DNA of 64,000 bases from Novosphingobium chloroacetimidivorans. GTDB taxonomy: Bacteria; Pseudomonadota; Alphaproteobacteria; Sphingomonadales; Sphingomonadaceae. Under the pieces are notes generated by a model. It was not told where the DNA came from. It saw nothing but the letters and a program-made list of their open reading frames with translations, and did no database searches. Location: positions 1 to 64,000 of the forward strand of contig NZ_JACHLR010000012.1 in NCBI RefSeq assembly GCF_014204535.1, written 5' to 3'. A program made the translations under genes and the position numbers. Each line of letters begins with the position of its first letter. Position 1 is the stretch's first letter. This document shows positions 44,529 through 54,349 of this stretch, one piece after another.

Positions 44529-45971
44529 ATGACCGGTTTCACCGCCGACCGTCTCCTGCTGTTCGGCGCCACCGGCGACTTGTCGAAGCGGATGCTGCTC
44601 CCCTCTCTCTGCGCACTGGATGCGGAAGGGTTGCTAGACCCGCGCATTCGCATCGTCGGGACCGCCCGGTCCGACCTTGACGATGCCGCCTTCCGCAATT
44701 TCGCGCGCGAGGCGCTGGAGCAATTCCTGCCCGCGGACCGCCGTGGCGGCATGGCAACCTTCCTCAACCGTCTGAGCTACCAGCCGCTCGACGCATCGCA
44801 GACCGAGGGTTTCGACGATCTCGCCGCCAAGGTGGGAGAGCCCTCCGAAGGATTGGCGATATTCCTCTCCACGGCGCCGAGCCTGTTCGAGCCGACCATC
44901 CGCGGCCTCAAGGCCAGCGGCCTGGCCGGCGAGAAGGTCCGCATCGGGCTGGAGAAGCCGCTGGGCACCGACCTTGCCTCCAGCCGCACGATCAACGACG
45001 CGGTCGCGAGCGCCTTTCCGGAGGAGCGGATTTTCCGGATCGACCACTACCTCGGCAAAGAGACGGTGCAGAACCTGCTCGCGCTGCGGTTCGCGAATGC
45101 GCTGTTCGAGCCCTTGTGGAACGCCGCGCACATCGACCACGTGCAAATCACTGTCGCCGAAACCGTCGGCCTGGAATCGCGCGTCGCCTATTACGACGAC
45201 AGCGGCGCACTGCGCGACATGGTGCAGAACCACATGCTGCAGTTGCTTGCGCTGGTCGCGATGGAGCCGCCGGTCCGCTACGAAGCCACCGAAGTGCGGG
45301 ACGAGAAGGTCAAGGTCCTGCGCTCGCTGCGCCCGGTCGGCCCGGAGGAAGTGGTCACCGGCCAGTACCGTTCGGGCGCGATCGCCGGCAAGGCCGTGCC
45401 CGGCTACGACGACGAACTGGGCAAGAACTCCGACACGGAGACGTTCGTCGCGATCAAGGCGCACCTCGATTGCTGGCGCTGGAAGGGCGTGCCCTTCTAT
45501 CTGCGCACCGGCAAGCGCCTGCCCCGCCGCACGACCGAGATCATCATCCAGTTTAAGCCGATCCCGCACTCGATCTTCTCTGGCAGGGGCGCGCGCACCG
45601 TGCCCAATCGCCTGGTGATCGGCATCCAGCCCAGCGAGGACATCCAGCTGACGCTGATGGCCAAGGTGCCGGGCCTCGACCGTGACGGCCTGCGGCTGCG
45701 CCCCGTGCCGCTCGACATCGCCATGGCCGGCGCCTTCTCCGGCCCGCAGCGGCGCATCGCCTACGAGCGGCTGCTGCTCGACCTCATCGAAGGCGACCAG
45801 ACCCTATTCGTTCGGCGCGACGAAGTGGAAGCGCAGTGGGACTGGGTGGACAAGATCCGTGGGCTGTGGGGGGAACAGGGGCAGGAGCCCAGGACTTATA
45901 CCGCTGGCAGCTGGGGTCCCTCGGCCGCCATCGCGCTTGCCGAACGCAATGGCGTCACGTGGCACGAGTAA
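44529..45971 (+). CDS. zwf: Glucose-6-phosphate 1-dehydrogenase
   Basis: A 480-residue enzyme oxidising glucose 6-phosphate to 6-phosphogluconolactone with NAD(P)+. Nucleotide-binding motif GATGDLSKRMLLPSL (about 13-27), EKPLGTDLASS, and the active-site segment FRIDHYLGKETVQNLLALRF, where the catalytic His and Lys lie. The ATG at 44529 gives MTGFTADRLLLFGATGDL, with AAGGAG about 14 bases upstream; an upstream in-frame ATG at 44478 is less family-like. First gene of the Entner-Doudoroff operon; edd follows after 112 bases. It is divergent from phoR. Confidence 0.95.
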   Translation: MTGFTADRLLLFGATGDLSKRMLLPSLCALDAEGLLDPRIRIVGTARSDLDDAAFRNFAREALEQFLPADRRGGMATFLNRLSYQPLDASQTEGFDDLAAKVGEPSEGLAIFLSTAPSLFEPTIRGLKASGLAGEKVRIGLEKPLGTDLASSRTINDAVASAFPEERIFRIDHYLGKETVQNLLALRFANALFEPLWNAAHIDHVQITVAETVGLESRVAYYDDSGALRDMVQNHMLQLLALVAMEPPVRYEATEVRDEKVKVLRSLRPVGPEEVVTGQYRSGAIAGKAVPGYDDELGKNSDTETFVAIKAHLDCWRWKGVPFYLRTGKRLPRRTTEIIIQFKPIPHSIFSGRGARTVPNRLVIGIQPSEDIQLTLMAKVPGLDRDGLRLRPVPLDIAMAGAFSGPQRRIAYERLLLDLIEGDQTLFVRRDEVEAQWDWVDKIRGLWGEQGQEPRTYTAGSWGPSAAIALAERNGVTWHE

Positions 45972-46083
45972 AGGCGGGCACGAGTAAGAACGGGCACCCA
46001 TAAGCCCATTACGAGGCACGGGGTTTGAGGATGTCGCTGGGCCGAGCACAGAATTGCAGAAACTCGGATCGCGAGCAGGAACC

Positions 46084-47910
46084 ATGACCGAACTACACTC
46101 CGTCGTCGCCCGCGTGACCGAGCGCATCGTCGCCCGCTCGCGCGACAGCCGCGCCCGCTATCTCGACCTGATCGCGCGTGAGAGCGACGCCTTCGCCGAT
46201 CGCGGGTTTCTCTCCTGCTCAAACCTGGCGCACGGCTTCGCCGCGGCGGGCGAGGACAAGGCCAGCATCGCCACGCAGCGCGGGCCGAATATCGGCATCG
46301 TCACCGCCTACAACGACATGCTCTCGGCGCATCAGCCCTACGGCCGTTACCCCGAGCAGATGAAGCTGTTCGCTCGCGAGGTTGGCGCAACCGCCCAGGT
46401 CGCCGGCGGCGTCGCGGCGATGTGCGACGGCGTGACGCAAGGGTTCGCCGGCATGGAACTGTCCCTGTTCAGCCGCGACGCCATCGCCCTGTCCACCTCG
46501 GTCGCGCTGTGCCATGCGATGTTCGACGGCATGGCCCTGCTCGGCATCTGCGACAAGATCGTGCCGGGCCTGGTCATCGGTGCGCTGCGCTTCGGCCACT
46601 TGCCCGCGGTGTTCGTGCCGGCGGGACCGATGCCGAGCGGGATCAGCAACAAGGAAAAGCAGAAGACCCGCCAGCTCTATGCCGAGGGCAAGGTCGGCCG
46701 CGACGCGCTGCTGGAAAGCGAGAGCAAAAGCTATCACTCGCCGGGCACTTGCACGTTCTACGGCACGGCCAACTCCAACCAGATGATGATGGAGATGATG
46801 GGCCTGCACGTGCCGGGCGCCGCCTTCGTCAATCCGGGCACGCCGCTGCGCCAGGCGCTGACCCGGGCCGCCGTCCATCGCGTCGCGCAGATCGGTCGCA
46901 AGGGCGCCGACTTCCGGCCGATGGCGCACGTCGTGGACGAAAAGGCGATCGTGAACGCCTGTGTCGGCCTGCTGGCGACCGGCGGCTCGACCAACCATGC
47001 GATCCACCTGCCGGCGATGGCGCGCGCGGCGGGCGTGCTGATCGACTGGGAGGATCTGGACGAACTTTCCGCCGCGGTTCCCCTGATCGCGCGCGTCTAT
47101 CCCAACGGCGCGGGCGATGTGAACCACTTCCACGCTGCCGGTGGCATGGGCTACGTCATCCGCGAGCTGCTCGGCGCGGGGCTGGCGCATGCCGACATCC
47201 TGACCATCGCCGAGGGCGGGATGGCCGATTACGCGCGCGAGCCTCACCTCGAAGGCGAGACGCTGGCCTGGCGCGATGCCCCGGCGCAAAGCCTGGACGA
47301 CGCCATGCTGCGCCCGGTGGCGACGCCGTTCCTGCCCGATGGCGGCATGCGGCTGGTCCAGGGCAACTTGGGCCGCGCGACCTTCAAGACCAGCGCGGTG
47401 GATGCGCAGCGCTGGACGATCGAAGCACCGTGCCGGGTGTTCGACACTCAGGAAGCTGTCGCCAAGGCCTTCGCCGCCGGTGAGCTCGACCGCGACGTCG
47501 TCGTGGTGGTCCGCTTCCAGGGCCCGCGCGCCAACGGCATGCCCGAATTGCACAAGCTGACGCCGCCACTCGGCGTGCTGCAGGATCGCGGGCACAAGGT
47601 CGCCCTGGTCACCGACGGCCGCATGTCGGGCGCGAGCGGCAAAGTGCCCGCCGCCATCCACGTGACACCCGAAGCGCTGGCCAAGAACGGCGCATGGGGC
47701 CCGCTGGCCTACTTGCGCGACGGCGATCTGGTGCGCCTTTCGGCCGACGACGGCACGCTTTCCACCACCGCGGATCTCTCGACCCGAGAGCCGGCGCCGC
47801 CGCCGCCCGCGGAGATCGGCATGGGCCGCGAGCTCTTCGCGATGTTCCGCGCCGGCGCGAGCGGCGCCGAGCAAGGCGCATCGGCGATGCTGGAGATGGC
47901 GGGGCTGTGA
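46084..47910 (+). CDS. edd: 6-phosphogluconate dehydratase
   Basis: A 608-residue IlvD/Edd-family dehydratase that turns 6-phosphogluconate into KDPG in the Entner-Doudoroff pathway. Signatures include [60 protein letters not shown] and [20 protein letters not shown]. The cysteines in MCDG and GTCTFYG, with one upstream, would hold the iron-sulfur cluster. The length is normal. The ATG at 46084 follows AGGAACC. No 6-phosphogluconolactonase gene (pgl) is between zwf and edd. Confidence 0.96.
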   Translation: MTELHSVVARVTERIVARSRDSRARYLDLIARESDAFADRGFLSCSNLAHGFAAAGEDKASIATQRGPNIGIVTAYNDMLSAHQPYGRYPEQMKLFAREVGATAQVAGGVAAMCDGVTQGFAGMELSLFSRDAIALSTSVALCHAMFDGMALLGICDKIVPGLVIGALRFGHLPAVFVPAGPMPSGISNKEKQKTRQLYAEGKVGRDALLESESKSYHSPGTCTFYGTANSNQMMMEMMGLHVPGAAFVNPGTPLRQALTRAAVHRVAQIGRKGADFRPMAHVVDEKAIVNACVGLLATGGSTNHAIHLPAMARAAGVLIDWEDLDELSAAVPLIARVYPNGAGDVNHFHAAGGMGYVIRELLGAGLAHADILTIAEGGMADYAREPHLEGETLAWRDAPAQSLDDAMLRPVATPFLPDGGMRLVQGNLGRATFKTSAVDAQRWTIEAPCRVFDTQEAVAKAFAAGELDRDVVVVVRFQGPRANGMPELHKLTPPLGVLQDRGHKVALVTDGRMSGASGKVPAAIHVTPEALAKNGAWGPLAYLRDGDLVRLSADDGTLSTTADLSTREPAPPPPAEIGMGRELFAMFRAGASGAEQGASAMLEMAGL

Positions 47911-47928
47911 GGACGACGCGCATTCTCA

Positions 47929-48093
47929 TCCTCTCCCCCGCGGGGGAGAGGATAGCAAAGCTTGCCGCGCCAGCGGCTAGCGCAGCTTGGAGAGGGGTTT
48001 CCGACGCGCAGAGGGCACAAACCCCTCTCCAACTCCGCCTAGGCAGCAAGCTGCCAAGCCTTCGTATCCTCTCCCCGTCCGGGGAGAGGGGGG
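47929..48093. repeat. 160-base palindromic repeat (family B), copy 2
   Basis: Begins CCTCTCCCCCGCGGGGGAGAG and ends CTCTCCCCGTCCGGGGAGAG. The inner blocks GGATAGCAAAGCTTG and CAGCTTGGAGAGGGGTTTCC match copy 1 at 15919-16081. It fills the edd-glk gap, and its last arm GGGGAGAGGGGGG is the ribosome-binding sequence of glk, seven bases before the ATG. Confidence 0.85.
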
Positions 48094-48100
48094 CAAGACC

Positions 48101-49072
48101 ATGACCGACCTCGTCGCCGTCGACATCGGCGGAACCCACGCCCGGTTCGCGCTCGCCTCGGTCGGCGCCGACGGCGCGATCGCGTTGGGTGAGCCCCAGA
48201 CCCTCCACACCAAGGACCATGCCAGCTTCCAGACCGCGTGGGAGGACTTTCGCCGTCGCAGCGGCGGCACCCTGCCCGGCGCCGTGGCCATCGCCATCGC
48301 GGGTCCGGTCGGCGGCGAGGTGATCCGCTTCACCAACAACCCTTGGATCATCCGCCCGGCCCTGATCCGCGAGAAGCTGGGCGTCGACAGGTACACCATC
48401 GTCAACGACTTCGGCGCCGTCGCCCATGCCGTCGCCCGCGCGGACGAGAGCCACCTGCTCCACCTCGCCGGTCCCGACGTGCCGCTGCCGGCAAGCGGCG
48501 CGATCACCGTCATCGGCCCGGGCACCGGTTTGGGCGTTGCGATCCTGCTGCGCGAAGGCGGGCGCTACCATGTCCAGGCCACCGAAGGCGGGCACATCGA
48601 CTTCGCGCCGCGCGACACGATCGAGGACGCGATCCTGGCGACCTTGCGCCAGCGCCACACGCGCGTCTCGGTGGAGCGCGTCGTCTCCGGCCCGGCCATC
48701 GTCGACATCTACCGTGCCCTCGCCGCGCTGGAAGGCCGCGCCGTCGCCGAGCGCGGCGATGTCGAGCTGTGGACCGCGGGCACCGACGGCTCGGACAGCC
48801 TTGCCGCCGCCGCGGTCGATCGCTTCTGCATGGCGCTGGGCTCCGCTGCCGGCGACCTGGCGCTGGCCCATGGCGCCAGCGGCGTCGTCGTCGCCGGAGG
48901 CCTGGGTTACCGCATCCGCGAAACCATCATGGCGTCCGCCTTCGCCGAGCGCTTCACCGCCAAGGGCCGGTTCGCCGGCATGATGGCGAACTTGCCCGTC
49001 AAACTCATCACCCATGCGCAGCCCGGCTTGTTCGGCGCTGCGGCCGCCTTTGCCAGGGAGCACTTGTCTTGA
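48101..49072 (+). CDS. glk: Glucokinase (ROK-unlike, GlcK bacterial type)
   Basis: A 323-residue Glk-family kinase that phosphorylates glucose with ATP. N-terminal phosphate loop [17 protein letters not shown], the glucose-site block [35 protein letters not shown] with catalytic D near 106, [12 protein letters not shown] and [10 protein letters not shown]. It lacks the ROK zinc motif and matches the E. coli Glk type. The start is set by the clear ATG at 48101, right after the family B repeat. Its stop overlaps the eda start (TTGA at 49069-49072). Confidence 0.94.
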   Translation: MTDLVAVDIGGTHARFALASVGADGAIALGEPQTLHTKDHASFQTAWEDFRRRSGGTLPGAVAIAIAGPVGGEVIRFTNNPWIIRPALIREKLGVDRYTIVNDFGAVAHAVARADESHLLHLAGPDVPLPASGAITVIGPGTGLGVAILLREGGRYHVQATEGGHIDFAPRDTIEDAILATLRQRHTRVSVERVVSGPAIVDIYRALAALEGRAVAERGDVELWTAGTDGSDSLAAAAVDRFCMALGSAAGDLALAHGASGVVVAGGLGYRIRETIMASAFAERFTAKGRFAGMMANLPVKLITHAQPGLFGAAAAFAREHLS

Positions 49073-49716
49073 CCGAGACCACCACCATCAACGGCCCCCT
49101 CACCTCTGCCGTGGAGCGCGTGATGACCCTCGCCCCGGTGATCCCGGTGCTGGTGATCGACGACATCGACCACGCCCTGCCCATCGCCGAGGCGCTCGTC
49201 GCCGGTGGGCTGCCGGCTCTGGAGGTGACGCTGCGCACGCCTTGCGCGATCGACGCGATCAAGGCGATGAAGCAAGTGCCCGGGGCAGTGGTCGGCGCCG
49301 GGACCGTGCTCAGCCCCGACGACCTGCAACGGTCGCTCGATGCCGGCGCGGAGTTCATCGTCTCGCCCGGCCTGACACCCACGCTGGGCGAAGCGGCTGC
49401 ACGAAGCGGCGTGCCGTTCCTGCCGGGCACTGCCAACGCGGCCGACATCATGCTGGCGCTGGAGTTCGGCTTTACGCGCCTCAAGTTCTTCCCTGCCGTG
49501 GCGTCCGGCGGCACCGCGGCGCTGAAGGCCATCGCCGGCCCATTCGGCCAAGTCCGCTTCTGCCCGACCGGCGGGATCACGCAGGAATCCGCGCCCGAGT
49601 GGCTCGCCCTGCCCAGCGTGCTGTGCGTCGGCGGCAGCTGGATGGTGCCCAAGGGCGTTCCCGACCCGGCCGAGATCGAGGCGCGCGCGCGCGCCGCCGC
49701 AGGGCTTGCGCGCTGA
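49069..49716 (+). CDS. eda: KDPG aldolase
   Basis: A 215-residue class I aldolase that splits 2-keto-3-deoxy-6-phosphogluconate into pyruvate and glyceraldehyde 3-phosphate. Motifs: GLPALEVTLRTPCAIDAIKA with catalytic Glu in LEVTLRT, VGAGTVLSPDDL, LKFFPAVASGG with the Schiff-base Lys, and RFCPTGGITQ. I chose TTG at 49069, overlapping the glk stop, because homology to the E. coli enzyme starts before the first in-frame ATG (49123) and GGGAG lies upstream. The stop overlaps the next gene's ATG by one base (TGATG). Confidence 0.93.
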   Translation: MTETTTINGPLTSAVERVMTLAPVIPVLVIDDIDHALPIAEALVAGGLPALEVTLRTPCAIDAIKAMKQVPGAVVGAGTVLSPDDLQRSLDAGAEFIVSPGLTPTLGEAAARSGVPFLPGTANAADIMLALEFGFTRLKFFPAVASGGTAALKAIAGPFGQVRFCPTGGITQESAPEWLALPSVLCVGGSWMVPKGVPDPAEIEARARAAAGLAR

Positions 49717-52505
49717 TGGCCTCGCCCACGGTCGCCGACCTCGACGCGCGGCTTGCCGAGCTGCACAGGCAGACTGCGGAGAATCCGCAGTTCAACCCGG
49801 TCTTCCAACTCTCGCTCGAACTTTCGCGCCAGCTGGAAGGCGGGACGTTGAGCCTCGACCAAGTCGACAGCCTCGTTTCCGAACTGGAGTGCGAGGGCCT
49901 GCGCGTGCGCGCTTCGCGGCTCGACCGCATCGCCGGGCCGATCGCGCTCGCGGCCAACGACGCGGCGATCGACGGCCTTGCCGGTGAGGACGACTTCACC
50001 GCCTTCGCCGCCCATTGGTCGCGCCCCGCCGCGCACGTCGTGTTCACCGCGCATCCGACTTTCCTGCTCAGCCGCGCGCAATCGGAGGCCGTGCGCAGCT
50101 CGGCCTCGAACGGCGATTTCAGCGAGGCCAGCGTCTGCGTCGCGCCGGCCGACCGGGACACCATCACCCTCGACTACGAGCACGATGAGGCGATGGCTGC
50201 GCTCACCCGAGGCCAGGCGGCGCGCGATCGGATCAACGCCCGCCTGTTCGCCATCGCCGCGCAGCGCTGGCCCAAGAAGTGGCGCAGCCTGCAGCCGCTG
50301 CCGTTCCGCTTCGCCACCTGGGTCGGCTACGACATGGACGGGCGTACCGACATCTCGTGGTCGACCTCGATCCGCTATCGCCTGCAGGAAAAGGCCCTGC
50401 GCCTTGCCGGCTATGCGGCCTCGTTGCAGGCAGCGCTGCCGTCGCTGGCCGATCGGCTCGAACGCGCGCGGGCCCACACAGAGGCGATGGCGGAGCGCTT
50501 CGCCGCCGACTTGTCCGAGCCGGAGGCGCTGTCGCAGACGGCCAACGCGCTTACCGCCGAGCATGCCGACAAGATCGTGAGCCTGGCGCCAATCATCGCC
50601 GAGATCGAGGAAGAGGCGCGCCACGCCGAAACGGATGTCGCGCGCGACCTGTTGGTCGTGGCCGCGGCGATGCGCGCCGACGGCCTCGGCATGGGCTGGA
50701 TCCACTTCCGCGTGAACAGCTCGCAACTGCAGAACGCCATCCGCCAGCGCATCGATCCCGAAGGCACGCTCAACCTCGCCAGTCAGGCCGCGCTGGTGCG
50801 GATGCGCGAGCTGCTGGCCGAAGTGAAGCCGCTCCGGTCCAACTTCGCCGCGCTGGCGATCGAGAACTCGACCGCTGTGCGCCAGTTCCTGGCCATGGCG
50901 CAGATCCTGGGACACATCGACGCCGACGCGCCGATCCGCATGCTCGTCGCCGAATGCGAGCAGCCGACGACCGTGCTCGCCGCACTCTACTATGCCGAGA
51001 TGTTCGGCGTCGCCGACAAGGTCGATGTCTCGCCCCTGTTCGAAACCGAGACCGCGCTGGAGCACGGCGGCCGCTTCCTCGACGCGGTGCTCGCCGAACC
51101 GGCCTACCGCGCCTACGTGCGCAAGCGCGGCCGGGTGGCGGTGCAGACCGGCTTTTCCGACGCGGGCCGCTTCGTCGGCCAGATTCCCGCGGCATTGGCC
51201 ATCGAGCGTCTGCAGGGCCGCCTTGCCGAAGCGATGGTCGCCAACGGGCTCACTGACGTGTCGGCGCTGGTGTTCAACACCGGCGGCGAATCGATGGGTC
51301 GCGGCTGTCATCCCAGCAGCATGGAGGACCGCCTGCACTGGCAGATGTCCCCCTGGGCGCGCCGCCGCTTCCTGCGCGCCAACATCCGGCTGGAGCCTGA
51401 AGTCAGCTTCCAGGGCGGCGACGGCTATCTCTGGTTCGGTTCGGAGGAACTGGCCTTCGCCACCCTCACCCGCCTTACCGAGCGGCCGCTGTGGCAGGCC
51501 GACACCACCCAGCCGGCGGACCCGTTCTATCGCCGCACCGACCTCAGCCTCGATTTCTACCGCGCCATCCGCGACACCCAGCACGCGCACCTGGAGAGCC
51601 GCACCTACAGCCGCGCGATCACCGCCTTCGGGCTCGGCTTGCTGAACGACACCGGCAGCCGCAAGGCGCGCCGCCAGTCCGACCTCGCCGCCGATCGCAC
51701 CATGAGCTTGCGCCAGATCCGCGCGATCCCGCACAACGCGATTCTCCAGCAGCTCGGCTACCCGGTGAACGTCATCGCCGGGGTCGGCAGCGCGGCCGAG
51801 GGCAACCAGGAGGAGATCGCAGGCCTGCTGCGCGACAGCGAGCGCGGGCGGGCGCTGATCCGGCTGGTGCGCGCCGCAAACGCGCTGGCCTCCATCAAGA
51901 CCGTCGGCGCCTTCGGGGAGCTGTTCAACTCCGCCTACTGGTCGACCCGGCCCTATCGGGGCGACGAGCAGCATATCGCGGATGGCTGCCTGCGCATCGC
52001 CGAGTACCTGACCAAGGACGATCGCGCCGGCGTCTACCGCCGCCTCGTCTCGCGCCTCCGCGTCGATGCAGTGAAGCTCTACCGGCTGCTGACGATGATC
52101 CCGGACGAGGCACGCAAGGATTCCTTGGGCCCGGAACGCGAGACCACCCGGCGCAACATCGGCGCGCTGCAGGCACTGCGGCTGGCGCTGTTCCAGCACA
52201 TGTTCCTGCGCACCGTGATGGTCCCGCAGTTCAGCCGCGCGAACGACATCAGCCACGAGGACGTGCTGGAGATGTTCTTCACGCTGCGGGTCGAGGACGG
52301 CCTGGCGCAACTGCGCCGCGCCTTTCCGGTGCGACTTGCCTCGATCGAGAACTTCCAGGTCGACGCACCCAGCGACTACCCGGACGAGAGCGCGACAGGC
52401 TACGGCCAGATCCACCGCGAGTTCATCGAGCCGATTGCCCGCTCCTACGCATTGTCGCTGAGGATCGGCACTGCCATCGCCAACGAATTCGGCGCCCACG
52501 GCTGA
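49716..52505 (+). CDS. ppc: Divergent phosphoenolpyruvate-carboxylase-like protein
   Basis: A 929-residue protein with overall PEP carboxylase length and layout. H113 in VVFTAHPTF fits the catalytic histidine of VLTAHPTE, and QIRAIPHNAILQQLGYPVNV fits the RAIPW region. Other active sites differ. The glycine loop HGRGGxxGRGG is NTGGESMGRGCHP (R529 kept; positions equal to E. coli H579 and R581 become Asn and Gly), DGNP is DGRT, the SDSAKDAG block reads GFSDAGRFVG, and the chain ends IANEFGAHG instead of the usual NTG. It may be a divergent true enzyme giving oxaloacetate, or a related protein with another job. It is translationally coupled to eda. Confidence 0.75.
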   Translation: MASPTVADLDARLAELHRQTAENPQFNPVFQLSLELSRQLEGGTLSLDQVDSLVSELECEGLRVRASRLDRIAGPIALAANDAAIDGLAGEDDFTAFAAHWSRPAAHVVFTAHPTFLLSRAQSEAVRSSASNGDFSEASVCVAPADRDTITLDYEHDEAMAALTRGQAARDRINARLFAIAAQRWPKKWRSLQPLPFRFATWVGYDMDGRTDISWSTSIRYRLQEKALRLAGYAASLQAALPSLADRLERARAHTEAMAERFAADLSEPEALSQTANALTAEHADKIVSLAPIIAEIEEEARHAETDVARDLLVVAAAMRADGLGMGWIHFRVNSSQLQNAIRQRIDPEGTLNLASQAALVRMRELLAEVKPLRSNFAALAIENSTAVRQFLAMAQILGHIDADAPIRMLVAECEQPTTVLAALYYAEMFGVADKVDVSPLFETETALEHGGRFLDAVLAEPAYRAYVRKRGRVAVQTGFSDAGRFVGQIPAALAIERLQGRLAEAMVANGLTDVSALVFNTGGESMGRGCHPSSMEDRLHWQMSPWARRRFLRANIRLEPEVSFQGGDGYLWFGSEELAFATLTRLTERPLWQADTTQPADPFYRRTDLSLDFYRAIRDTQHAHLESRTYSRAITAFGLGLLNDTGSRKARRQSDLAADRTMSLRQIRAIPHNAILQQLGYPVNVIAGVGSAAEGNQEEIAGLLRDSERGRALIRLVRAANALASIKTVGAFGELFNSAYWSTRPYRGDEQHIADGCLRIAEYLTKDDRAGVYRRLVSRLRVDAVKLYRLLTMIPDEARKDSLGPERETTRRNIGALQALRLALFQHMFLRTVMVPQFSRANDISHEDVLEMFFTLRVEDGLAQLRRAFPVRLASIENFQVDAPSDYPDESATGYGQIHREFIEPIARSYALSLRIGTAIANEFGAHG

Positions 52506-52515
52506 GGAGAGACAC

Positions 52516-53148
52516 ATGCTGACCGTTCATCACCTGGGTCAATCGCAGTCCGAGCGGATCGTCTGGCTCTGCGAGGAACTGGAGCTCGACTACGAGTTGA
52601 AGCTTTACCAGCGCCGCGCCGACAATCGCCTCGCGCCCGACGAGTACAAGGCCCTCCACCCGATGGGCATCGCGCCGGTGATCACCGACGGCGACCTTGT
52701 TCTGGGCGAAAGCGGCGCGATCTGCGACTACGTGGTCGCGCGGTACGGCGGCGGTCGGCTGGCGCCCGCGCCCGATCATCCCGATTTCGCCGAGCACTTG
52801 TTCTGGTTCCACTGGGCCAACGGCACCTTCATGGCGACGGGCATGATGCAGCTGGTGCTCGCCATCACCGGCGCGGCCGGCAAGGTGCCCTTCGCGGACG
52901 ACCGCAATCGTCGCGGCTGGGAGATGGTCGAAGCGCGCCTGGGTGCAGCGCCGTTCTTCGGCGGCTCCGAGCTGACGACGGCTGACATCATGATGGGCTA
53001 TGCGCTGACGACCGGGCGAGCGATGCGGCAGCAGTCGATCGATGGGCTGCCGAACCTGAAGGCCTACCTGCAACGCATCGGCGAACGCCCCGCCTATCGG
53101 CGCGCCATGGCCAAGGCGGAGCCCGGGGTGACACCGAACCTGAGCTGA
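52516..53148 (+). CDS. Glutathione S-transferase family protein
   Basis: A 210-residue cytosolic GST. Thioredoxin-like N domain (about 1-80): MLTVHHLGQSQSERIVWLCE with candidate catalytic Ser at about 11-13, and the cis-Pro/ESGAICDYV glutathione-contact motif (about 56-75). The helical C domain (about 88-205) contains SELTTADIMMGYALT, the conserved GST hydrophobic staple. Substrate unknown. It starts 10 bases after the PEPC-like stop, with GAGGAGAG upstream, so it ends the Entner-Doudoroff operon or is read through into. Confidence 0.9.
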   Translation: MLTVHHLGQSQSERIVWLCEELELDYELKLYQRRADNRLAPDEYKALHPMGIAPVITDGDLVLGESGAICDYVVARYGGGRLAPAPDHPDFAEHLFWFHWANGTFMATGMMQLVLAITGAAGKVPFADDRNRRGWEMVEARLGAAPFFGGSELTTADIMMGYALTTGRAMRQQSIDGLPNLKAYLQRIGERPAYRRAMAKAEPGVTPNLS

Positions 53149-53272
53149 TTGTCGTGCATATGGATTGAGTGCGGGTCATTGCGCTCAGGGGTACTTCGAT
53201 CCACGGCCAATACGGACCGTCCAGCAGAGTGCCCTCGCTGGCCGAGCAGCTCAACGAAGCGCTTCTACGACC

Positions 53273-53424
53273 CGTCGCCCCCGCGAAGGCGTGGGCCCCG
53301 CTTCGTGAATCGAGCGCCGCGCTCCCCACAACCCCGTCGCCCCCGCGAAGGCGGGGGCCCCGCTTTTTGGATGAAGCGCCGTGCAGGGAAGAACAAGCGG
53401 GGCCCCCGCCTTCGCGGGGGCGAC
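53273..53424. repeat. REP-like palindromes (family C), copy 3: one single and one paired unit
   Basis: A partly degenerate unit CGTCGCCCCCGCGAAGGCGT (53273-53305) is followed by a full pair with outer arms CGTCGCCCCCGCGAAGGCGG and CCGCCTTCGCGGGGGCGACG (53337-53424). The spacer GAAG replaces the GCAG of copies 1 and 2. The rest of the gene-free stretch 53149-53624 shows no recognised gene; a short open frame from 53169 has no support. Confidence 0.85.
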
Positions 53425-53624
53425 GGGTGATGGGTTGCGGATCGCTGGGTGCAAGTCGCGGCTTCTGTTTGCGTGTTATGGCTGGGGGGTAGCGGTTGCA
53501 ACATTCGGGTCACGCGAGCGGCATGCACGATCGCCCCACGAGCATCATCGGTTCGCTCTCAACCCGAACTTCGACGTGCTACAACTTCAGCACTTCTTCA
53601 TCGATTCGGGGCCATGGAAGCATC

Positions 53625-54281
53625 GTGAACGGACGTATCCTCTTCGGTTTCGCCTTGGCAGGGCTGATCGGCATTGCCGCCGTGCTCTGGCTTGCGACCA
53701 GCGGGCTGCGCGGTTCCGAAGCGGTCGAGGCTTCGGCTAAACTGACGACACCCACGCCCAAGGCCCAAGCCGCCGCACCAAGAGCCGTGCCTGCGCCCGC
53801 GAAGCCGCCCGTCGACCAGGCCTTCGTGATCAAGCGTATCCTGCCGATCAAAGGCGCGATCAAGTATGGCGAATGGCATTGGGACGAAGCGGGTGTGCCC
53901 GCGGGCCCCATCGTCATGACCGTCGACCTCGACGCGCGCGTGCTGTCGATCTTCCGAGGCGGCTACGAGATCGGCGCCGCGGCGGTGCTGCTCGGCACCG
54001 AGGACAAGCCCACCCCGCTGGGCGTGTTCCCGATCACCGAGAAGGACCGCAGCCATGTGTCCAACCTCTACGACGCGCCGATGCCCTACATGATGCGGCT
54101 GACCAACGACGGCATCACCTTGCACGGCTCGAAGGTCGAATGGGGTTACGCCAGCCACGGCTGCGTCGGCATGCCCGAACCCTTCGCCGCCAAGGTCTTC
54201 GCGGCCTCCAAGATCGGCGACCGGGTCTTCATCACGCGCGGCAAGACGGTCGGCATGGGAGACTCGCTCGTCTCGTCCTGA
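53625..54281 (+). CDS. L,D-transpeptidase (YkuD domain)
   Basis: A 218-residue protein with a GTG start, an N-terminal membrane anchor (about 5-25, ILFGFALAGLIGIAAVLWLA), an Ala/Pro linker (about 40-65) and a YkuD catalytic domain (about 92-205). The active site HGSKVEWGYASHGCVGMP has H178 and catalytic C180, with GVFPITEKDRSHVSNLYD preceding. These enzymes make 3-3 peptidoglycan cross-links or attach proteins to the wall in the periplasm. The start is set by GTG at 53625; an upstream frame to 53496 has no signal-like start. Confidence 0.88.
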   Translation: MNGRILFGFALAGLIGIAAVLWLATSGLRGSEAVEASAKLTTPTPKAQAAAPRAVPAPAKPPVDQAFVIKRILPIKGAIKYGEWHWDEAGVPAGPIVMTVDLDARVLSIFRGGYEIGAAAVLLGTEDKPTPLGVFPITEKDRSHVSNLYDAPMPYMMRLTNDGITLHGSKVEWGYASHGCVGMPEPFAAKVFAASKIGDRVFITRGKTVGMGDSLVSS

Positions 54282-54349
54282 GCGCGGTGCTGCCTTCCTC
54301 TCCCGCGCATACCCTGCGGCAAAGAGGCTGGGCGCGGCTTACCTGGCGA

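Noticed and set aside
49008..52517. Long minus-strand frame across eda and the PEPC-like gene
   Set aside because: Antisense shadow; the plus strand has coupled genes with recognisable motifs.
53169..53272. Short plus-strand coding remnant before the family C repeats
   Set aside because: The text looks faintly protein-like, but it runs into the repeat and has no recognised homology or ribosome site.
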